Of a stretch of DNA of 64,000 nucleotides, positions 36,401 to 46,258 are shown in pieces. How positions within the stretch are numbered: the first letter of the stretch is position 1; each line of letters opens with the position of its first letter. The notes under the pieces were generated by a model. The model ran no database searches. It was given only the letters and a program-made list of their open reading frames with translations, and was not told the origin of the DNA. The position numbers were made by a program, and so were the translations under genes. Source of the DNA: Actinomycetales bacterium (GTDB lineage Bacteria; Actinomycetota; Actinomycetes; Actinomycetales; Actinomycetaceae); contig JAATFD010000045.1 in NCBI GenBank assembly GCA_015655375.1, positions 1 through 64,000 on the forward strand. The letters are read 5' to 3'.

Positions 36401-37315
36401 GGCGCCGACGAATTCCCTGAAATTCAGGGTGTCGGCCTGATGGATGACGGGGACGATGAGGGACCTCGATCCGTCGGGTCGCCTCACATCGATCGCCAAG
36501 CCGAATCCCACGTGGGCCATATGTTCGACAGCGGGTTTCGTCCCCTCGAGGTGGTAGCGCACGTTCATCGCTGGCATCTCGCACAAGGCTTCGACGACCG
36601 CGTAGCCGATCAGGTGTGTGAAGGAGACCTTCCCGCCCACGGTGCGCGCGAGGTGGGCGTTGAGCAGTGCGCGGTTCTCGATGAGCAGTTTGGCCGGAAT
36701 CTCTCGGTTCGAGGTCGCCGTGGGCACCTGGATCGAGGCGTCCATGTTCTTCGCGGTGGCCCGGGCGACGCCCTTGAGGATCTCGAGCTCATCCTCGGTG
36801 GCGGCATCCTCGTTGAGTGCGGCGGCGGCGTGGGCGTGGCGCAGACGGACGTAGGGCGAGGTGGCTGGGCTCAGTTGGGCGGGAGGAGCCGGCGGCAGGT
36901 CCGAGCGAGTGACCAAGACGGTGTTGCGAGGAAGCTCCTCGGGGGAGTCGTCCGTCGGCCGGGATGCCGACGAGTCCTGTCCCGAGGACGCGCTCCGATC
37001 GGAGGGCTGGGGGGCGGGCGTCGTGTCCTCGCTGCCGACGGACACAGAATGCGCCTCGGGGTCATCGCTGCCCTGCGCCTGCGGAACTGGGATGGGAGGT
37101 GCCGGGGGAGCGTGATGGCGCACCTGTGGGGGCACGGTCGTCTCCGCGGGGGTCGGGTCGGGGATCCCGGAATGGGGATGACGAGCGAAATGATCGCGCC
37201 ATGACTGATCGACGGAGGTGGGATCCTCGGCGAATAGGGCGAACATCCGGTCCTCGTACCACTGCGTACCCGTCCCAGTGCCGTTTGGGGAGCTTGCCAC
37301 GCTCGCATCGTCCAC
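33419..37315 (-). CDS. kgd: 2-oxoglutarate decarboxylase/dehydrogenase Kgd (fused E2-E1)
   Basis: 1298 residues from a GTG at 37315 (GGAG nine bases upstream; other starts possible). Order: a short E1 N-terminal helix (WYEDRMFALFAEDPTSVDQSWRDHF), a proline-rich linker, an E2 succinyltransferase-like core (about 100-345) with TYDHRVIQGAASGEFLRL, then the E1 part with MAHRGRLNVLANIAGKSYG, the thiamine-diphosphate region HGDAAFIGQGVVQETLNMS and IVNNQIGFTT. This fused form is specific to actinobacteria; it joins with a lipoyl E2 and Lpd to make succinyl-CoA or acts as a carboxylase/ligase on 2-oxoglutarate. It stands as a single long gene, divergent from the CNNM pair. Confidence 0.95.
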   Translation of the reverse strand: MDDASVASSPNGTGTGTQWYEDRMFALFAEDPTSVDQSWRDHFARHPHSGIPDPTPAETTVPPQVRHHAPPAPPIPVPQAQGSDDPEAHSVSVGSEDTTPAPQPSDRSASSGQDSSASRPTDDSPEELPRNTVLVTRSDLPPAPPAQLSPATSPYVRLRHAHAAAALNEDAATEDELEILKGVARATAKNMDASIQVPTATSNREIPAKLLIENRALLNAHLARTVGGKVSFTHLIGYAVVEALCEMPAMNVRYHLEGTKPAVEHMAHVGFGLAIDVRRPDGSRSLIVPVIHQADTLNFREFVGAYEDIVKRSRGGSLTPEDHQGATVSLTNPGTLGTTTSVPRLMSGQGLIIGVGATDFPAEFAGVSARKLAALGIGKTMNMSSTYDHRVIQGAASGEFLRLVSHKLTGQEGFYDRVFDALHAPLAPYHWEQDHEYDLEREKGKPARIAELIHAYRSRGHLAADTDPLAYRVRRHPDLDITSYGLSVWDLDRIFPTGGFGGQTTMLLRDILGRLRDTYTRTVGIEYMHIQDPDQRRWLQERIEGPYSAPTPEEQRHILSTLNHAEAFEEFLQTKYVGQKRFSLEGGESLIPLLDGVLGDAARRGIHEVAIAMAHRGRLNVLANIAGKSYGQIFSEFEGNQDPRTVQGSGDVKYHLGTEGVFTVDDGLATKVYIAANPSHLEAADGVLEGIVRAKQDELGDPLLPVVPILIHGDAAFIGQGVVQETLNMSQLAGFRTGGTLHLIVNNQIGFTTGPTSGRSTRYPTDLAKGLQVPILHVNGNDPEAVVRMAHLALAYREEFHKDVIIDMVCYRRRGHNEGDDPSMTQPVMYGLISKMDSPRAVYTRNLIGRGQLTDEQAEASIKEYEAELSKILTETREHGWRPRDTEVADGPDRWEVPESQLPGQGMMLGWESATTPAAIARIGDAYRTFPDGFTPHPKMAKLCERRDRMAHGEVPIDWGFGELLALGTLVMEGTPVRMSGQDARRATFVQRHAVLHDHDDGREFTPLRFLTSGQARFDIFDSPLSEYAAMGFEYGYSVERPDALVLWEAQFGDFANGAQTVVDEFVSSAEQKWGQHSSVVLLLPHGYEGQGPDHSSARIERYLTLAAEDNLWIVQPSTPANHFHMLRSQAYRRPRKPLIAFTPKQLLRLSAATSPLADFTSGAFQPVIGEAEERVASSPARVDRVVLCSGRLYYDLVKERAARRQWSTAIIRLEQLYPLADEAVAAVLADYPNAEVAWVQDEPRNQGAWPFLAVNLVPALGRSVRVVSRPASASPAAGRASLHKVQHAQLLEETFAR

Positions 37316-37510
37316 TGTCGTCAACTCCGTCTCGCTCGCGCTCAATCGGCTGGGGAACGTTCTCAAGCATAGGACGAGAGGCCCAGAAGTCTCTCGAAGG
37401 GAAGACACGTGAGCCTCTCTTGGCCTGCTGTTTCCGGGCCCACGGCCAGCCATTGCCGTGACGCCGGTGGCGGACGATCCCGAAGAGTGGATGCTCCGGA
37501 TCGGTGGAAT

Positions 37511-37532
37511 GGGGGGGGGTCCCCGCTAGACT
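37511..37532 (+). promoter_or_regulatory. Candidate promoter with nine-G tract and TAGACT -10
   Basis: A run of nine G (37511-37519) is followed by TCCCCGC and TAGACT (37527-37532). The tract lies where the -35/-10 spacer of a promoter for the CNNM genes would be, 87 bases before the first start. No consensus -35 is seen to its left. Confidence 0.4.
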
Positions 37533-37618
37533 GTCGCCCATCATGGACTCTGACAGTTGCGGCCGACAACCGGCCGACCCTCCACCTGCCTCATCCCGGC
37601 GCGACTCCGGTGAACGCC

Positions 37619-38950
37619 ATGATCATTGACATTCTCATGTTGGTGCTCGGTGTTGTCCTGACGGCTGGCACCTTTGTCTTCGTCTCCTCAGAGTTCTCCC
37701 TCGTCGCCATCGACCAGGCCTCCGTGGAGCGGCGTGCCAGCGAGGGAGATCGTCGGGCGGCCCAGGTGCTGCGGGCCACGAAAGAGCTGTCGACCCAGCT
37801 GTCCGGCTCCCAGGTCGGCATCACGTTGACGACAATCCTCCTGGGCTACACGACCCAGACGACGGTCGCCTCCATGCTGGAGCGTGTGCTCGACAACAGT
37901 GGTCTGGCACAGGCCGTGGCATCGACGATCGCCGCAGCGGTGGCAGCGGTCTTCATCAACATCTTCTCGATGCTTTTCGGCGAACTCGTCCCGAAGAACC
38001 TGGCGCTGGCCCACCCCCTGAAGACGGCCGGGATGGTCGTCCCCTTCCAGATGGCGTTCACCACGATGCTCAAGCCCCTGATCATCGTGCTCAATGGCGC
38101 GGCGAACTGGGTGCTCCACCGGCTGGGCATCGAGCCTCGGGAGGAGATCTCCTCGGCGCGTTCGGCCTCCGAGCTGGCAGCCCTCGTGCGGCACAGCGCC
38201 GAGGAGGGGACGCTCGACCGGTCCACAGCCAGTCTGTTCACGAAGTCGATCCGGATCGGTGAGCTGTCCGCCGTCGACGTGATGACGGACCGCGGCCTCG
38301 TTCAGACCCTGTCGGAGGACGCGACCGCTGCCGACGTCGTCGGCCTCGCCCGGGAGACGGGGCACTCCCGGTTCCCCGTCATCGGGGAGGACTCCGACGA
38401 CATCGTCGGGCTCGTGTCCCTGCGGCGCGCGGTCGCGGTTCCCTTCGGTAGGCGAGAGGACGTCCCGGTCGTCTCCGTGTCCCTTCTCGCTCCCGCACCC
38501 CGGGTCCCCGAGACTGTGGGCCTTGCCTCGCTGCTCGTCCAGCTGCGCGACGAAGGACTCCAGATCGCTATCGTGGTCGACGAATATGGGGGCTTCGCGG
38601 GGATCGTCACGCTTGAGGACGTCGTCGAGGAGATCGTCGGTGAAGTGTCCGACGAACACGACCATCGTCGCCTCGGGATCCGTACCCAGCCCGACGGGAC
38701 CCTTCTGGTTCCGGGCCGGTTGCGTCCCGACGAGCTCCAGGAGCGCACCGGGATCGTTCTTCCCGATGACGGTCCCTACGAGACGCTCGCCGGCCTGGTG
38801 ATGACGGAGCTCGAGCGCGTTCCCCAGGTGGGGGATTCGGTCGAGGTCGAGGGTGCGCTGCTCACCGTCGTCCAGATGCAGGGGCGGCGCATCGTCCAGC
38901 TGGCAATCCGACCGCCAGCTCCGACTGCCCACGAGGAGGTCTCGCTGTGA
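37619..38950 (+). CDS. CNNM/CorC-type transporter with CBS pair (first copy)
   Basis: 443 residues from the ATG at 37619; a GTG nine bases earlier is also possible and the ribosome site is weak. The DUF21 (CNNM) membrane domain (about 1-185) shows EFSLVAIDQASVERRASEG, GSQVGITLTTILLGY, and FGELVPKNLALAHP. Two CBS motifs follow (about 205-330), then a CorC_HlyC C-terminal domain (about 345-425). These proteins are often called 'hemolysin' but are Mg2+/divalent-cation transporters or efflux regulators. The stop overlaps the second copy, forming a tandem pair. Confidence 0.88.
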   Translation: MIIDILMLVLGVVLTAGTFVFVSSEFSLVAIDQASVERRASEGDRRAAQVLRATKELSTQLSGSQVGITLTTILLGYTTQTTVASMLERVLDNSGLAQAVASTIAAAVAAVFINIFSMLFGELVPKNLALAHPLKTAGMVVPFQMAFTTMLKPLIIVLNGAANWVLHRLGIEPREEISSARSASELAALVRHSAEEGTLDRSTASLFTKSIRIGELSAVDVMTDRGLVQTLSEDATAADVVGLARETGHSRFPVIGEDSDDIVGLVSLRRAVAVPFGRREDVPVVSVSLLAPAPRVPETVGLASLLVQLRDEGLQIAIVVDEYGGFAGIVTLEDVVEEIVGEVSDEHDHRRLGIRTQPDGTLLVPGRLRPDELQERTGIVLPDDGPYETLAGLVMTELERVPQVGDSVEVEGALLTVVQMQGRRIVQLAIRPPAPTAHEEVSL

Positions 38951-39993
38951 GCCCGCTCGCTGGCCTGACCATCACCGTCGTCCTGCTGGGAGTCAATGCC
39001 TTCTTCGTCATGGGGGAGTTCGCGACGACCTCGTCGCGGCGTTCCCAGATCGAACCGCTCTACGAGGAGGGTCGCCGGGGGTCCGCCCAGGCGATGTACG
39101 CCCTCAAGCACGTCTCCCTCATGCTGGCGATCTGTCAGTTGGGCATCACGATCGCCTCGACTTCGCTCGGCGTCATCGCGGAACCGGCGATCGCCCACTT
39201 GGTCGAGGGTCCGCTGACTGTCCTCGGGATGCCGAAGGCCTCCGCCCAGGTCGTCGGATTCGCTGGTGCTCTGGTGATCGTCCTCTTCCTCCACGTTGTC
39301 TTCGGCGAGATGGTCCCGAAGAACATCTCGATCGCTTCCCCGCACACGGCCCTGTTGGTCCTCGCCCCGCCGCTGGTCGCGATGGGCCACGTCGTCCGTC
39401 CGATCATTGAGGGGATGGACCACGCGGCGAACTGGTTCCTTAAGATCCGTGGGATTACGCCGAAGACGGAGATCTCCGCGACCTTCACCGCCGAGGAGGT
39501 TGCCTCGATCGTCCAGCTGTCCCAACAAGAGGGCACGATCCACGATGACCTCGGTCTGCTGGCCGGATCCCTGGAATTCTCCGAGCAGACGGCGGGTGAC
39601 GCGATGGTCACGCTCGAGGAGCTGATCGTCCTTCCGCAGGACTGCACACCCGAAATGGTCGAGCGGGAGGTCGCTGTCACGGGCTTTTCCCGCTACCCGG
39701 TGGTCGGACCCGACGGGGCTATCACGGGATACATCCACCTCAAGGACGTGCTGTATGCCGAGGGCGCCGAGCGTGGGGAACCCATTGACTCCTGGAGGAT
39801 TCGGCGCATGGAGTCAGTCCGTGACACGGATGAGGTCGAGGACGCTCTCCAGCACATGCAGCGTCGCGGGACCCACTGCGCCGAGGTCGTCGATGCGCAG
39901 GGCGATGTGGTCGGGGTCCTCTTCCTGGAGGACATTCTTGAGGAGCTGGTGGGCGAGGTCCGGGACTCGCTCCAGCGGGAGCAGAACGGATGA
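38947..39993 (+). CDS. CNNM-type transporter with CBS pair (second copy, no CorC tail)
   Basis: 348 residues from a GTG at 38947 (GTGA overlap with the first copy). The membrane domain carries GEFATTSSRRSQIEPLYEEGRRGS, CQLGITIASTSLG, and FGEMVPKNISIASP; the CBS pair covers about 205-335. Unlike its neighbour it ends shortly after the second CBS motif and lacks the CorC_HlyC domain. Tandem, overlapping, unequal copies are the usual actinobacterial arrangement and suggest a heterodimer. Confidence 0.88.
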   Translation: MSPLAGLTITVVLLGVNAFFVMGEFATTSSRRSQIEPLYEEGRRGSAQAMYALKHVSLMLAICQLGITIASTSLGVIAEPAIAHLVEGPLTVLGMPKASAQVVGFAGALVIVLFLHVVFGEMVPKNISIASPHTALLVLAPPLVAMGHVVRPIIEGMDHAANWFLKIRGITPKTEISATFTAEEVASIVQLSQQEGTIHDDLGLLAGSLEFSEQTAGDAMVTLEELIVLPQDCTPEMVEREVAVTGFSRYPVVGPDGAITGYIHLKDVLYAEGAERGEPIDSWRIRRMESVRDTDEVEDALQHMQRRGTHCAEVVDAQGDVVGVLFLEDILEELVGEVRDSLQREQNG

Positions 39994-40114
39994 GGCCATC
40001 GGGGCGATGGGGAAAGCATCGGCCACGACCCGCTGATATGCAGGATGTGTCATGGATCACGATCTGCGCCACTCATAGTTTGAGTCGTCGATGTGGTTTC
40101 TGGAGTCTCGACGT

Positions 40115-40120
40115 TATAAG
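40115..40120 (+). promoter_or_regulatory. Candidate -10 box (TATAAG) for the M23 peptidase
   Basis: TATAAG lies in an AT-richer stretch 52 bases before the chosen peptidase start. The -35 is unclear. Confidence 0.35.
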
Positions 40121-40171
40121 TTTGTGACCGTTGTTGGCCCGATGACGAACGACAAACAGGAGGACGAACTG

Positions 40172-41008
40172 GTGAGGATCGACGGACGTGTGTGCCCCCT
40201 GCCGACCCGTCGTCAGATCCGTGAGGTCCGTGGGCGTGAAGACACGCAGCGTGTGGCCGCCTCTCATCGCGCCAGCCGGGTTTCGTTGGTGGCGGCCCTT
40301 GCCGCTGTGACGGTTGCCATCCCTGTCTCCGGGTTTGTCGGGCCGAGTTCCACGGTCGCTCTTCCACAGCGTGCCTTGGGCACACCGCAGGGAGGACAGA
40401 GCTGGGTCGCTGGAATCACCACCTCCACTCAGCGAGCATCGGCCTTGGACGGAACGGTCACGGCCGCCTCCCGGACGAGGGTCCGCACTCCTCTGACGTC
40501 CACCGGATGCGCGGCGGACGAAACGGCGGCCAATGGGTCGCGCACGGTCGTCGAGACCGCAGAACTGGACTGGCCGCTGACGAAGGGAAGCTATGAGGTG
40601 ACCTCCTCCTTCGGCTCCCGGGTTTCTCCGATCACGGGCCAGGTGCTCGTCCACGAGGGCGTCGACATGTCCGCTTCCCTCGGCACCCCGATCCATGCGG
40701 TCTCGGAGGGAACCGTCGTCGAGGTCTCCTCCGACTACCGATCCGGCACCTACGTGCGGATCCAGCACACGGCAGCGGATGGAACGACCTATTTCTCCGC
40801 ATACGCCCATGAATACATGCAGGACATCCTCGTCAAACAGGGTGATCACGTCAGCGCCGGGCAGCAGATCGGCGCGGTGGGATCGAACGGGTGGTCGACG
40901 GGTCCTCATCTCCATTTCGAGATCAGGGATGCCCAGAACACTGCGGTCGATCCGTTGGAATGGATGGAATCGCACGGCGCAGCATTCGTGGGGGAAGCCT
41001 GTTCATGA
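40172..41008 (+). CDS. M23 family peptidase (secreted LytM-type)
   Basis: 278 residues from the GTG at 40172, chosen for an exact AGGAGG eight bases upstream; an ATG at 40142 is in frame. A basic leader (PLPTRRQIREVRG) precedes a hydrophobic signal or anchor (about residues 36-55). The C-terminal LytM domain has the zinc motifs HEGVDM (H-x3-D) and GPHLHFEIR (HxH), with GSRVSPITG before. It should cleave peptidoglycan peptide cross-bridges outside the cell, or act as an amidase activator. Its stop overlaps the GDPD start. Confidence 0.9.
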   Translation: MRIDGRVCPLPTRRQIREVRGREDTQRVAASHRASRVSLVAALAAVTVAIPVSGFVGPSSTVALPQRALGTPQGGQSWVAGITTSTQRASALDGTVTAASRTRVRTPLTSTGCAADETAANGSRTVVETAELDWPLTKGSYEVTSSFGSRVSPITGQVLVHEGVDMSASLGTPIHAVSEGTVVEVSSDYRSGTYVRIQHTAADGTTYFSAYAHEYMQDILVKQGDHVSAGQQIGAVGSNGWSTGPHLHFEIRDAQNTAVDPLEWMESHGAAFVGEACS

Positions 41009-41799
41009 TCCCGGTGCACGTGTCTGGTGGGCCACTCGTGTTCGCCCATCGTGGAGGAGGCGCGGAGGCCCCGGAGAATTCAATGCGGGCCTTCGCCCAT
41101 GCGCGTGACCTCGGGGTCCGTCATATCGAAACCGACGCCCATCTGAGCGCCGACGGAGTCGTCGTCCTGCACCACGATCCCTTCGTCGACCGGACCTATG
41201 ACGGGACCGGTCTGATCGCGAACCTGACGTGGCAGGAGATCTCTCGCCTGCGGGATCCCGAGGGCGGCCGGATGCCGCTGCTGTCGGAGGCTCTCGAGGC
41301 CTTCCCCGACCTTTACTTCAACATTGATGCGAAGGTCCCGGAGGTGGTCGGACCGCTCCTGGAGATCCTCGATTCCCACGGCGCCTACGGTCGTGTCCTG
41401 ATCGCGTCCTTCTCGGAGGAACGCCTGCATCTGATTCGTGCCGCTGTTGGGAATGAATTGACGACTTCGCTGGGGGTCCGCGCCGTCGTGCGCCTGATGG
41501 GGGCCGCCGCGACGGCGTCCTCGCCGGTGAGGTGGGGGGTCCCGGGTCCGAAGCTCGGAGTCCGTGCCGTCCAGGTTCCCGAATCGTTCGGAGGGATCCG
41601 GCTGGTGACGCCGCGCTTCCTGGCCAGCGCTCATCGGGCGGGCCTCGCGGTCCACGTCTGGACGGTCAACGATGCCGCTCAGATGATGCGTCTGGTCGAC
41701 CTTGGCGTGGACGGGATCATGACCGACCGACCGACCGAGGCGCTGGGGCTTCTCCAGGCTCGTGGCTTGCGGGAGTCTTTCGCTCCGCCCGCATCCTGA
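41005..41799 (+). CDS. Glycerophosphodiester phosphodiesterase
   Basis: 264 residues from an ATG in an ATGA overlap with the M23 gene. The catalytic pattern is complete: FAHRGGGAEAPENS (His, Arg), ETDAHLSADGVVVLHHDP (Glu, Asp, catalytic His) and the TIM-barrel end VHVWTVNDAAQMMRLVDLGVDGIMTDRP. It hydrolyses glycerophosphodiesters to glycerol-3-phosphate and an alcohol. No signal peptide, so it is cytoplasmic. Coupling to an M23 peptidase may link wall and lipid or teichoic turnover, which is inference. Confidence 0.92.
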   Translation: MIPVHVSGGPLVFAHRGGGAEAPENSMRAFAHARDLGVRHIETDAHLSADGVVVLHHDPFVDRTYDGTGLIANLTWQEISRLRDPEGGRMPLLSEALEAFPDLYFNIDAKVPEVVGPLLEILDSHGAYGRVLIASFSEERLHLIRAAVGNELTTSLGVRAVVRLMGAAATASSPVRWGVPGPKLGVRAVQVPESFGGIRLVTPRFLASAHRAGLAVHVWTVNDAAQMMRLVDLGVDGIMTDRPTEALGLLQARGLRESFAPPAS

Positions 41800-41826
41800 T
41801 CGGGTGGAACGAAAGACTCCCGGAGT

Positions 41827-43671
<1,845 letters not shown>

Positions 43672-44313
43672 TCAACCCTTGAGGGCGTCGCGCACGCCGA
43701 TGACCGTCGTGTGGATGAACTGTTCCAGATCTGCCGCCGACGGGATGTCTCCACCCTGGCAGCGGTGTCGCCACAGATCGAGTGACGAGCGCTCGACCAT
43801 CCCGATGAGCCCGGCCGCGGCGGCGGCGTCGGGGGAGCCTTCCGGCACCCCAAGGCGGTGGGCGGCAGCTTCCCTCAACCGGAGTTCCAGGGAGCGCACG
43901 GCATCGAGGAGAAGCGGCTGGAGCTCGGGATTGCTCTGCTTGACGTACATGGCAGAGGCACGTTCGCCGAGCACGGGCCACAAAGCAGCCGCGCGAGCCT
44001 GAAGGAGTTCGTCGATCGCGGCGAGCATGTCGCGGGTGGTCCGCGAGCGGAAACGCTCGAGGGCCTCGGGTGGCACGGTGCCGACATCGGGGACGAAGGC
44101 GTGGTTCTTCGTGGGGAAATGGTTGAAGAAGGTTCGTCTCGATACTCCCGCTGCTCGGGCGATCTCCTCGACGGTGATCTCGGAGACCGGCCTCGATTGG
44201 GCGAGTGTCAGCGCGGCGTGGTGGATGTCGGTGTGCGTCCGTTGGGAGCGGGCCGATCTGTGGAGGCCCACGGCGTCGGCGTGGACCGACGACTCCGTGG
44301 GCGGTTCATTCAT
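43672..44313 (-). CDS. TetR family regulator of the MFS pump
   Basis: 213 residues from the ATG at 44313; the frame upstream contains the operator DNA and is not coding. The N-terminal HTH reads ITVEEIARAAGVSRRTFFNHFPTKNHAF; the C-terminal region is helical with no close ligand motif. The next gene downstream is the DHA2 pump, so it most probably represses that pump and itself. The palindromes 12-45 bases upstream of its start fit this. Confidence 0.9.
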   Translation of the reverse strand: MNEPPTESSVHADAVGLHRSARSQRTHTDIHHAALTLAQSRPVSEITVEEIARAAGVSRRTFFNHFPTKNHAFVPDVGTVPPEALERFRSRTTRDMLAAIDELLQARAAALWPVLGERASAMYVKQSNPELQPLLLDAVRSLELRLREAAAHRLGVPEGSPDAAAAAGLIGMVERSSLDLWRHRCQGGDIPSAADLEQFIHTTVIGVRDALKG

Positions 44314-44324
44314 GACACCGATTT

Positions 44325-44357
44325 TGCACTCTGTGCAGAAAATGCACAAGGTGCACA
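44325..44357. promoter_or_regulatory. TetR operator, repeated TGCAC half-sites
   Basis: TGTGCAGAAAATGCACA (44332-44348) is a perfect inverted repeat of TGTGCA with five-base spacing. A third half-site, TGCACT (44325-44330), and a fourth, TGCACA (44352-44357), flank it. The cluster sits just upstream of the tetR start, so TetR binding there would shut its own promoter. Confidence 0.65.
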
Positions 44358-44441
44358 AACTGTGGTGTCGCTCACGTCGTATCGGTCGACCTGTCGAGAT
44401 TGATTCGCTGACTCTGGCGAAAAGGGAATTGATGAGATATA

Positions 44442-44455
44442 GTTGCTTGAGCAAC
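44442..44455. promoter_or_regulatory. Perfect dyad GTTGCT-TG-AGCAAC before the VOC gene
   Basis: GTTGCTTGAGCAAC is a 14-base dyad 46 bases before the VOC gene start, immediately after GATATA, which could be a -10. The TTGCTTGAGCAA type resembles MarR-family operators. It differs from the TetR sites nearby, so a second regulator encoded elsewhere is likely. Confidence 0.5.
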
Positions 44456-44501
44456 AAATGATTGGCACGTTCGATGCGAGCCCGGAGTCGGGGAGACAGT
44501 G

Positions 44502-45428
44502 ATGAACACGATGCGCAGTGGGGGGATTCTGTCAGCAGAATCCGGAATGGGGGCTGTTGAGCTCAGGGTTCGTGACCTCGACGCAATGGCCAGGTTCTAC
44601 GCGACGACGCTTGGTCTGACCGACGTCACGTCTCGGCCCGGGGCTCGCGTCCTGGGTGAGGCCCTGAGCGGGAAGGCGTTTCTCTCCCTGGTCGACGATC
44701 GGGAGTCGTCGGTGCGGGACGCGCGTGAGGCGGGGCTCTTCCACACTGCCTTTCTCTTCGAGAACCCGTCCTTATTGGCGGGTGCGGTGGCTCGTCTGGC
44801 GGGAACCGGGGCGGGCCAATTCACGGGGGTCGGAGACCATCTGGTCTCGCAGGCTTTTTATTTCGACGATCCCGAAGGCAATGGGGTTGAACTCTACGTC
44901 GATCGGCCCCGTGAGACGTGGACCTGGTTGAACGGGCGGGTTCACATGGACACCTTGTGGTTCGATCCGGAGGCCTTCCTCGCCGAGCACCTGGATGCGG
45001 AATCGGCGGCGTCTCCCTGCGGGTTGTCCGGTGGCCCTGCAGGGCTCGGCGTGGGCCATGTCCACCTCCAGGTCGGAGATGTGGGACTCGCGCGACGTTT
45101 CTACGTCGACATGCTGGGATTCGAGGAGACATCAGTCATCGCGGACTCCGCGATCTTCGTGTCGGCCGGGGGATATCACCATCACATGGCGATGAACACC
45201 TGGCGCTCGGCGGGTGCGGGACGGCGCTCGGCCTCGCTCGGTCTGTCGAATGTCGTCATCGAAGTCCCCGGTCGCTCGGACGTCGAGGCCGTATCGGCGC
45301 GGTTGCGCGGGGCCGGCCTGCAGGTCGAGGATGACGGGCGTGCCCTCGTCGTCGAGGATCCGTGGGGAACACCGGTCCGTCTCGTGCCTCGCGCCTCTGC
45401 TGGACCGGAGGGCGGCGCTCGCCGGTGA
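44502..45428 (+). CDS. VOC superfamily protein, two-domain ring-cleaving dioxygenase-like (CatE type)
   Basis: 308 residues from the ATG at 44502 with GGGAG six bases upstream. Two vicinal-oxygen-chelate modules: GAVELRVRDLDAMARFYATTLGL (about 17-140) and VGHVHLQVGDVGLARRFYVDMLGF (about 183-300). Candidate metal ligands are H (LFHTAF), E (GVELYVD), H (GHVHL) and a late acidic residue. The arrangement is that of CatE/MhqO/YfiE-like extradiol dioxygenases or glyoxalase-like enzymes, often induced by quinones and thiol-reactive compounds. The substrate cannot be told. Divergent from tetR-MFS, it may share an inducer with the pump. Confidence 0.85.
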   Translation: MNTMRSGGILSAESGMGAVELRVRDLDAMARFYATTLGLTDVTSRPGARVLGEALSGKAFLSLVDDRESSVRDAREAGLFHTAFLFENPSLLAGAVARLAGTGAGQFTGVGDHLVSQAFYFDDPEGNGVELYVDRPRETWTWLNGRVHMDTLWFDPEAFLAEHLDAESAASPCGLSGGPAGLGVGHVHLQVGDVGLARRFYVDMLGFEETSVIADSAIFVSAGGYHHHMAMNTWRSAGAGRRSASLGLSNVVIEVPGRSDVEAVSARLRGAGLQVEDDGRALVVEDPWGTPVRLVPRASAGPEGGARR

Positions 45429-45523
45429 GTCGACGCCCAGTCGTTGATGATCGTGATGCTGGGACCCGCCCACCATCACGGTGCGCCACATCGTCACGCC
45501 CGAAGGTCAAGACGCGAGGAGAA

Positions 45524-45557
45524 GACCGTGGTCCGGGCGTTAACTCGGACCACGGTC
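45524..45557. terminator. Bidirectional hairpin between the VOC gene and rpiB
   Basis: GACCGTGGTCCG (45524-45535) and CGGACCACGGTC (45546-45557) form a perfect 12-bp stem with a ten-base loop. It lies between convergent genes and can end both transcripts. Confidence 0.7.
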
Positions 45558-45628
45558 GAACGCGTCCCCGTTGACGCATTCCCACCCGAATCCTCGGACT
45601 CGGGCAGTCCATTGACGGCCGATGAGGA

Positions 45629-46093
45629 TCAGAGGGAAGACGCCTCTCGGTCGATCTCGTAGGCGCTCACCAGGGCGATTCGGCGTTCGTGGCGTTCGCC
45701 CTGGCTGAAGGGAGTATCAAGGAAGATGTCAATGAGATGGAGGGCGTCCTCCACCGAATGCATGCGGGCGCCGATCGAGACGACATTGGCGTTGTTGTGC
45801 TCGCGGGCCAGGGATGCGGTGTCATCATTCCAGGCGAGGGCGGCACGTACGCCGGTCACCTTGTTGGCAGCGATCTGCTCGCCGTTGCCAGATCCTCCGA
45901 TGACGATCCCGAGGGATCCGGGGTCGGCGACGGTGGCCTCGCCACAGGCGATGCACATCGTCGGGTAGTCGTCGTCCGGGTCGTAGGCGGGGGCGCCGTG
46001 ATCGACGACCTCGAAGCCGCATGCGCTCAAGTGGCTGACCACCTGACTCTTCAACTCGAATCCAGCATGGTCTGAGGCGATGTGGACGCGCAC
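45629..46093 (-). CDS. rpiB: Ribose-5-phosphate isomerase B
   Basis: 154 residues from a GTG at 46093 with AAGG seven bases upstream; the protein then begins VRVHIASDHAGFELK like the family. GGSGNGEQIAANKVTGVRAALAW is the actinobacterial form of the RpiB active-site loop, where the catalytic base is not the cysteine used by E. coli RpiB. It interconverts ribose-5-phosphate and ribulose-5-phosphate in the pentose phosphate pathway. It stands alone between terminator and tRNA. Confidence 0.93.
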   Translation of the reverse strand: MRVHIASDHAGFELKSQVVSHLSACGFEVVDHGAPAYDPDDDYPTMCIACGEATVADPGSLGIVIGGSGNGEQIAANKVTGVRAALAWNDDTASLAREHNNANVVSIGARMHSVEDALHLIDIFLDTPFSQGERHERRIALVSAYEIDREASSL

Positions 46094-46241
46094 GAGGCAA
46101 CCTTCTTCGTTGGGGGCAATGGCCCCAGTATCGCACGCTCTGTGGCCTGCGCCACCAGACCGGATCGCCTGTGGGGCCGAGAAGAGCAGGGACGTGCTCG
46201 GGTGAACGTTGTGGCTGGGCTGAGGCCTTCCGGGAGGCTGG

Positions 46242-46247
46242 TACAGT
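46242..46247 (+). promoter_or_regulatory. Candidate -10 box (TACAGT) of tRNA-Arg
   Basis: TACAGT ends 11 bases before the first base of the tRNA; stable RNAs often start about there. A -35 is not clear. Confidence 0.4.
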
Positions 46248-46258
46248 ATTTCCGGTCG

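Noticed and set aside
39994-40171. Possible c-di-AMP (ydaO) riboswitch before the M23 peptidase
   Set aside because: Actinobacterial wall-peptidase genes often carry one, but the gap is only about 180 bases and no ydaO core motif could be recognised.
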